In this document: positions 60,322-64,000 of the stretch, piece after piece
How the letters are laid out: each line of letters begins with the position of its first letter
Position numbering within the stretch: the first letter of the stretch is position 1
Assembly (NCBI RefSeq): GCF_031846305.1
Contig: NZ_JAVRHY010000002.1
Span: forward strand, 124,001-188,000
DNA: 64,000 bases
Direction of reading: 5' to 3'
Origin: Spectribacter acetivorans
GTDB lineage: Bacteria > Pseudomonadota > Gammaproteobacteria > Nevskiales > Salinisphaeraceae
Made by a program: the position numbers and the translations under genes
Notes under the pieces: generated by a model
The model's input: the letters and a program-made list of their open reading frames with translations, nothing else
What the model was told of the DNA's origin: nothing
Database searches by the model: none

Positions 60322-61773
60322 ATGAGCAACAAGTACGATGTCATCGTCATCGGCGCCGGCCCGGCCGGCTATGTGGCCGCCATCCGTGCCGCCCAGCTGG
60401 GCATGCAGGTCGGCTGCATCGATCGCTGGCTGGACGATCAGGACGAGCCGTCGCTCGGGGGCACCTGCCTGAACGCGGGCTGCATCCCTTCCAAGGCGTT
60501 GCTGGAATCCTCGGAGCTCTACCACCGGGCGCAGCACGACTTCGCCGAGCACGGTCTGGACGTCAAGGACGTGTCGATGGACATCGGCCGCATGCAGAAG
60601 CGGCGCGAGAAGATCGTCTCCCAGCTTACCGGCGGTATTGCCGGCCTGTTCAAGGCCAATGGCGTGGAATGGCTGCAGGGCAGCGGCAGCGTGGCCGACG
60701 CCGGCAAGGTCGAGTTCCAGCCCGTGGGCAAGAACGCCCGCAAGAAAACGCTCGAGGCCGACAACATCATCATCGCCAGTGGTTCGGAGCCGGTGGCACT
60801 GGATATCGCCCCGTTCGACGGGGAGCGGATTCTGGATTCGCGCGGTGCGTTGACGCTGGCGGATGTACCCAAGCGCCTGGGCATCATCGGCGCCGGCTAT
60901 ATCGGGGTGGAACTGGGCAGCGTGTGGTCGCGCCTTGGGGCCGAAACCGTGATCCTGGAAGCCCAGGAAAGCTTCATGCCCATTGCCGACACCCAGATCG
61001 CCCGTGAGGCCCTGCGCCAGTTCGGCAAGCAGGGCATGGACATTCGCATGGGCGCCCGGGTGGTGTCGGCCAAGGCCAAGACAGGCAAGTCCGGCAACGT
61101 GACCGTGCGCTACAGCGTGGACGGTGACGAAAAGGAAGAGGTGTTCGACCGCCTGATCGTGGCCGTTGGCCGCCGCCCCTGCACCGATGGTCTGCTGGGC
61201 GGTGACGCCCAGGTGGAACTCGATGACAAGGGCTTCGTGTCGGTGGACGGTGATTTCCGCACCAGCCTGCCCGGGGTATACGCCGTGGGCGACGTGATCG
61301 GCGGCCCCATGCTGGCGCACAAGGGGATGGAAGAGGGTAGCGCGGTGGCCGAGATTCTCGCCGGCCAGAAGCCTCACGTGAATTACGAGACCGTGCCCTG
61401 CGTGGTCTACACCTCGCCGGAAATCGCCTGGGTCGGCAAGACCGAGGCCCAGGCCAAGTCCGAGGGCATCGACTACCGGGTGGGCGCGATCCCGTTCGCC
61501 GCCAACGGCCGGGCCAAGGCGCTGGGCCAGGAAACCGGACAGGTCAAGCTGATTGCCGATGCCAACACCGACCGGATCCTGGGCGCGCACATGATCGGGC
61601 CCTATGTGTCCGAACTGATCCAGGAAATCGTGGTGGCGATGGAATTCCAGGCTTCCAGCGAGGACATCGCCCGCATCATTCACGGTCACCCGACGCTGGG
61701 CGAGAACGTCCACGAGGCGGCGCTGGCCGTCGACGGCCGGCCGATTCACTTCGCGCCGAAAAAGCGCAAGTAA
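60322..61773 (+). CDS. lpdA: dihydrolipoyl dehydrogenase (E3)
   Basis: FAD enzyme that reoxidises lipoamide with NAD+, 483 residues. The redox disulfide is in GGTCLNAGCIPSKALLESS (CxxxxC), the FAD site is VIVIGAGPAGYVAAIRAA, and the C-terminal His-Glu pair is HGHPTLGENVHEA. It is in the suc operon, 63 bp after sucB, so it serves the 2-oxoglutarate complex. Confidence 0.97.
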   Translation: MSNKYDVIVIGAGPAGYVAAIRAAQLGMQVGCIDRWLDDQDEPSLGGTCLNAGCIPSKALLESSELYHRAQHDFAEHGLDVKDVSMDIGRMQKRREKIVSQLTGGIAGLFKANGVEWLQGSGSVADAGKVEFQPVGKNARKKTLEADNIIIASGSEPVALDIAPFDGERILDSRGALTLADVPKRLGIIGAGYIGVELGSVWSRLGAETVILEAQESFMPIADTQIAREALRQFGKQGMDIRMGARVVSAKAKTGKSGNVTVRYSVDGDEKEEVFDRLIVAVGRRPCTDGLLGGDAQVELDDKGFVSVDGDFRTSLPGVYAVGDVIGGPMLAHKGMEEGSAVAEILAGQKPHVNYETVPCVVYTSPEIAWVGKTEAQAKSEGIDYRVGAIPFAANGRAKALGQETGQVKLIADANTDRILGAHMIGPYVSELIQEIVVAMEFQASSEDIARIIHGHPTLGENVHEAALAVDGRPIHFAPKKRK

Positions 61774-61899
61774 CGGGCTTCGGGTTGCAAGTCTGGACGG
61801 GCACCCGAGGCGCCTGACCCGGAACCTGAAACTTATCGCCCGGTCTCGGCCCTTTCCGGTAAAATTACCGGATCACTTCGCATCCGACTTCCTGCAACC

Positions 61900-62643
61900 A
61901 TGGCCGGCCACAGCAAATGGGCGAATATCCAGTACCGCAAGGGTGCTCAGGACAAGAAGCGGGGCAAGATATTCACCAAGCTGATTCGTGAAATCAGCGT
62001 CTCCGCGCGCACCGGCGGCGGGGACCCGGATGCCAATCCCCGGCTGCGCCTGGCCATCGACAAGGCGTTGTCCAACAATATGCCCAAGGACAACATCGAG
62101 CGCGCTATCAAGCGCGCAACCGGTGATGCCGATGGCGCCCACTACGAGGAAGTCCGCTACGAAGGTTATGGCCCCAGCGGTGTGGCAATCATGGTGGACT
62201 GCCTCACCGACAACAAGAACCGCACCGTGGCCGAAGTGCGCCACGCCTTCTCCAAGCACGGGGGCAATCTGGGCGCCGATGGGTCGGTGGCCTATCTGTT
62301 CTCTCGCGCGGGCGTGATCAGCTACGGGCCGGAAGTCGACGACGAGCCGGTGCTGGCCGTGGCGCTGGAAGCGGGTGCCGAGGATATCGCCGAATATGAT
62401 GACGGGTCGTTCGATGTGCTGGCCGCCCCCGACGACTACCGGCAGGTGCGCGACGCCCTCGAGGCCGCCGGCCACGAACCCAGCGCGGCCGACGTGACCA
62501 TGCGGCCGGCCACCACCACCGAACTGGAAGGGGCGGACGCCGAGACCTGTCTCAAACTGCTGGACATGCTCGAGGACCTGGACGACGTCCAGAACGTCTA
62601 CTCGAACGTGGAACTCCCGGAAGACGTGCTGGCGGCGAGCTGA
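61900..62643 (+). CDS. yebC: YebC/PmpR-family transcriptional regulator
   Basis: A 247-residue conserved protein beginning MAGHSKWANIQYRKGAQDKKRGKIFTKLIREI, the YebC family start. Some members bind DNA (PmpR), others help translation at proline stretches. The conserved order yebC-ruvC-ruvA-ruvB is retained here. Confidence 0.95.
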   Translation: MAGHSKWANIQYRKGAQDKKRGKIFTKLIREISVSARTGGGDPDANPRLRLAIDKALSNNMPKDNIERAIKRATGDADGAHYEEVRYEGYGPSGVAIMVDCLTDNKNRTVAEVRHAFSKHGGNLGADGSVAYLFSRAGVISYGPEVDDEPVLAVALEAGAEDIAEYDDGSFDVLAAPDDYRQVRDALEAAGHEPSAADVTMRPATTTELEGADAETCLKLLDMLEDLDDVQNVYSNVELPEDVLAAS

Positions 62644-62648
62644 ATCCC

Positions 62649-63155
62649 ATGAGCCGCATTCTGGGCATCGACCCGGGTTCGCGCGTGACCGGCTACGGTC
62701 TGATCGACGGGGACGCCGGTCGACCGGTGCTGGTGGCACATGGCTGCATCCGGCAGCCCGACGGCGAACCGTTTCCCGAACGGCTGGCGCGCATCTTCGC
62801 CGAGGTGGGCGCGGTGATTAAGACGCATGACCCGGCCGAGATGGCGATCGAGGATGTGTTCGTCAGCCGTAACGCCGCCAGTGCCCTGAAACTGGGTCAG
62901 GCTCGTGGCGCTGCGATCTGCGCCGGCGCGGCGGTCGGCCTGCCGGTGGCGGAATATACCCCCGCGAAGGTCAAACAGGCGCTGGTTGGACGCGGCGCGG
63001 CCGACAAGCGTCAGGTGGCGCACATGGTGGGCATGCTGCTGGGCGTGCGCGAGCCGCTGCAGGCGGACGCCGCCGATGCGCTGGCCGTCGCGATCTGTCA
63101 TCTGCACCACCGCCAGACCGCCGAACGGCGTCCGGCCCGGGCCCGCGCCTCGTGA
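62649..63155 (+). CDS. ruvC: Holliday junction resolvase RuvC
   Basis: Cuts Holliday junctions with RuvAB. The 168-residue RNase H-fold nuclease shows the first Asp in ILGIDPGSRVTGYGLID, Glu in MAIEDVFVSRNAASALKLGQARG, and the C-terminal Asp residues in DAADALAVAICH. It starts 5 bp after the yebC stop and overlaps ruvA by 4 bp. Confidence 0.97.
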   Translation: MSRILGIDPGSRVTGYGLIDGDAGRPVLVAHGCIRQPDGEPFPERLARIFAEVGAVIKTHDPAEMAIEDVFVSRNAASALKLGQARGAAICAGAAVGLPVAEYTPAKVKQALVGRGAADKRQVAHMVGMLLGVREPLQADAADALAVAICHLHHRQTAERRPARARAS

Positions 63156-63751
63156 TCGGGCGGCTCGAAGGCCGGCTGCTGGAAAAGCGCCCGCCATGGT
63201 TGGTGCTGGATGTGGGCGGCGTCGGCTATGAAGTCGAAGCGCCGATGTCCACCTTCTACAAGCTGCCGGCCGTGGGGGAGCCCGTGGTGCTGCGCACGCA
63301 CCTGGTGGTCCGGGAGGACGCCTTCAGCCTGTTCGGCTTCGCGCACGAGGCCGAGCGCAGTCTGTTCCGTGAACTGATCAAGGTCAGCGGGGTGGGGCCA
63401 CGGCTGGCACTGACCATTCTGTCGGGCATCAGCCCGGACGATTTCGTGGCCACGATCCAGGAAGGCGATGCCGATCGCCTGACCGGGCTGCCCGGCGTGG
63501 GCAAGAAGACCGCGGCCCGGCTGATGGTGGACATGCGCGACCGTCTGGGCAGTGCCGGCGCCACCGGTATGCCGATGGGCGGCCCGCCCAGCGGCGGCGT
63601 GCCCGACGACCCGGCCGCCGAAGCCCATCACGCGCTGACCTCACTGGGCTACAAACCGGCCGAAGCGACCCGGCTGCTGCGTGACTGCGATACCGCGGGC
63701 CAGTCCAGCGAGGAACTGATCCGTCAGGCCCTCAAGCGGGCGGTACGCTGA
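63152..63751 (+). CDS. ruvA: Holliday junction DNA helicase subunit RuvA
   Basis: Tetrameric junction-binding partner of RuvB, 199 residues. Domain I begins MIGRLEGRLLEKRPPWLVLDVGGVGYEVEAPMSTF; two helix-hairpin-helix motifs follow (LIKVSGVGPRLALTILSGI, RLTGLPGVGKKTAARLMVDM); domain III at the end (AEAHHALTSLGYKPAEATRLL) contacts RuvB. GTG 63152 is the start. Overlap with ruvC GTGA. Confidence 0.96.
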   Translation: MIGRLEGRLLEKRPPWLVLDVGGVGYEVEAPMSTFYKLPAVGEPVVLRTHLVVREDAFSLFGFAHEAERSLFRELIKVSGVGPRLALTILSGISPDDFVATIQEGDADRLTGLPGVGKKTAARLMVDMRDRLGSAGATGMPMGGPPSGGVPDDPAAEAHHALTSLGYKPAEATRLLRDCDTAGQSSEELIRQALKRAVR

Positions 63752-63752
63752 G

Positions 63753-64000
63753 ATGAGTGAACAGCGGGTGATTGCCGGCGACGCCGAGCCGGATGATGAG
63801 GTCGACCGTGCCCTGCGGCCGCGCCGGCTATCCGAGTACGTCGGTCAGGCGCCGGTACGCGAACAGCTGGAGATCTTCGTCACCGCGGCCCGTCGCCGGG
63901 GCGAGGCATTGGATCACGTGCTCATCTTCGGCCCGCCGGGTCTGGGCAAGACCACGTTGGCCCACGTCATCGCCACCGAAATGAACGTCAACCTGCGCCA
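63753..64000 (+). CDS. ruvB: Holliday junction branch migration ATPase RuvB (partial)
   Basis: The first 82 complete codons of RuvB; the gene continues past the window. It starts MSEQRVIAG and shows the RALRPRRLSEYVGQAPVREQLEIFVTAA region and the Walker A motif FGPPGLGKTTLAHV. It begins one base after the ruvA stop codon. The Walker B and arginine finger parts are outside the window. Confidence 0.96.
   Translation, partial: MSEQRVIAGDAEPDDEVDRALRPRRLSEYVGQAPVREQLEIFVTAARRRGEALDHVLIFGPPGLGKTTLAHVIATEMNVNLR

Overview
This window is a high-GC, gene-dense piece of a gammaproteobacterial chromosome. The organism type follows from conserved gammaproteobacterial orders: surE-pcm-nlpD, gacA-uvrC-pgsA with a tRNA cluster, ccmABCDEFGHI, sucA-sucB-lpdA, yebC-ruvCAB, an E. 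coli-type 814-residue-class FadE and YbaA. Aerobic respiration is implied by the 2-oxoglutarate dehydrogenase genes, fumC, cytochrome c maturation and isocitrate lyase. The exact family cannot be fixed by eye; an environmental Chromatiales/Salinisphaerales-like lineage would fit.

Layout. 1-2609: surE (partial), a 274 bp MITE-like insertion, pcm, a YqaA-type membrane gene and nlpD, with no rpoS after nlpD. 2703-8280: alaC, hom, thrC and recJ (threonine/alanine metabolism, repair). 8370-10367: a large uncharacterised protein whose C-terminal part carries a papain-like Gln-Cys-His-Asn set. 10368-11014: dispersed palindromic repeats. 11015-12238: an orphan ATP-grasp gene. 12572-about 17300: an AT-richer island of same-strand small genes separated by attC-like recombination sites and without an integrase gene, i.e. 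a CALIN (integron cassette cluster lacking intI). Its cassettes include a TIR-like protein, a probable PD-(D/E)XK nuclease and small membrane proteins, which makes a defence role plausible. 17343-24029: hydrolase, SRAP, SDR, YbaA, GST, a TetR-redoxin pair, a secreted repeat protein and a retropepsin-like protease. 24026-29456: suf operon (regulator-B-C-D-S). 29584-35792: two hotdog thioesterases, a DASS/TrkA-C permease, fadE with its TetR regulator and paired operators. 35809-42966: purB and a coupled unknown gene, fumC, quinone oxidoreductase, dsbB, rraA, aceA. 43154-47547: gacA-type regulator, UDGb, uvrC, pgsA, then tRNA-Gly, a truncated tRNA-Cys copy, tRNA-Cys and tRNA-Leu. 47613-54022: complete ccmA-I operon. 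54088-61773: MaoC-like hydratase, galU, sucA-sucB-lpdA. 61900-64000: yebC, ruvC, ruvA, ruvB (partial).

Most of the window is ordinary core genome. The parts that deserve attention are the cassette island, the papain-like protein at 8370-10367, the MITE that supplies the pcm start codon, the absence of rpoS, and the tRNA-Cys partial duplication.
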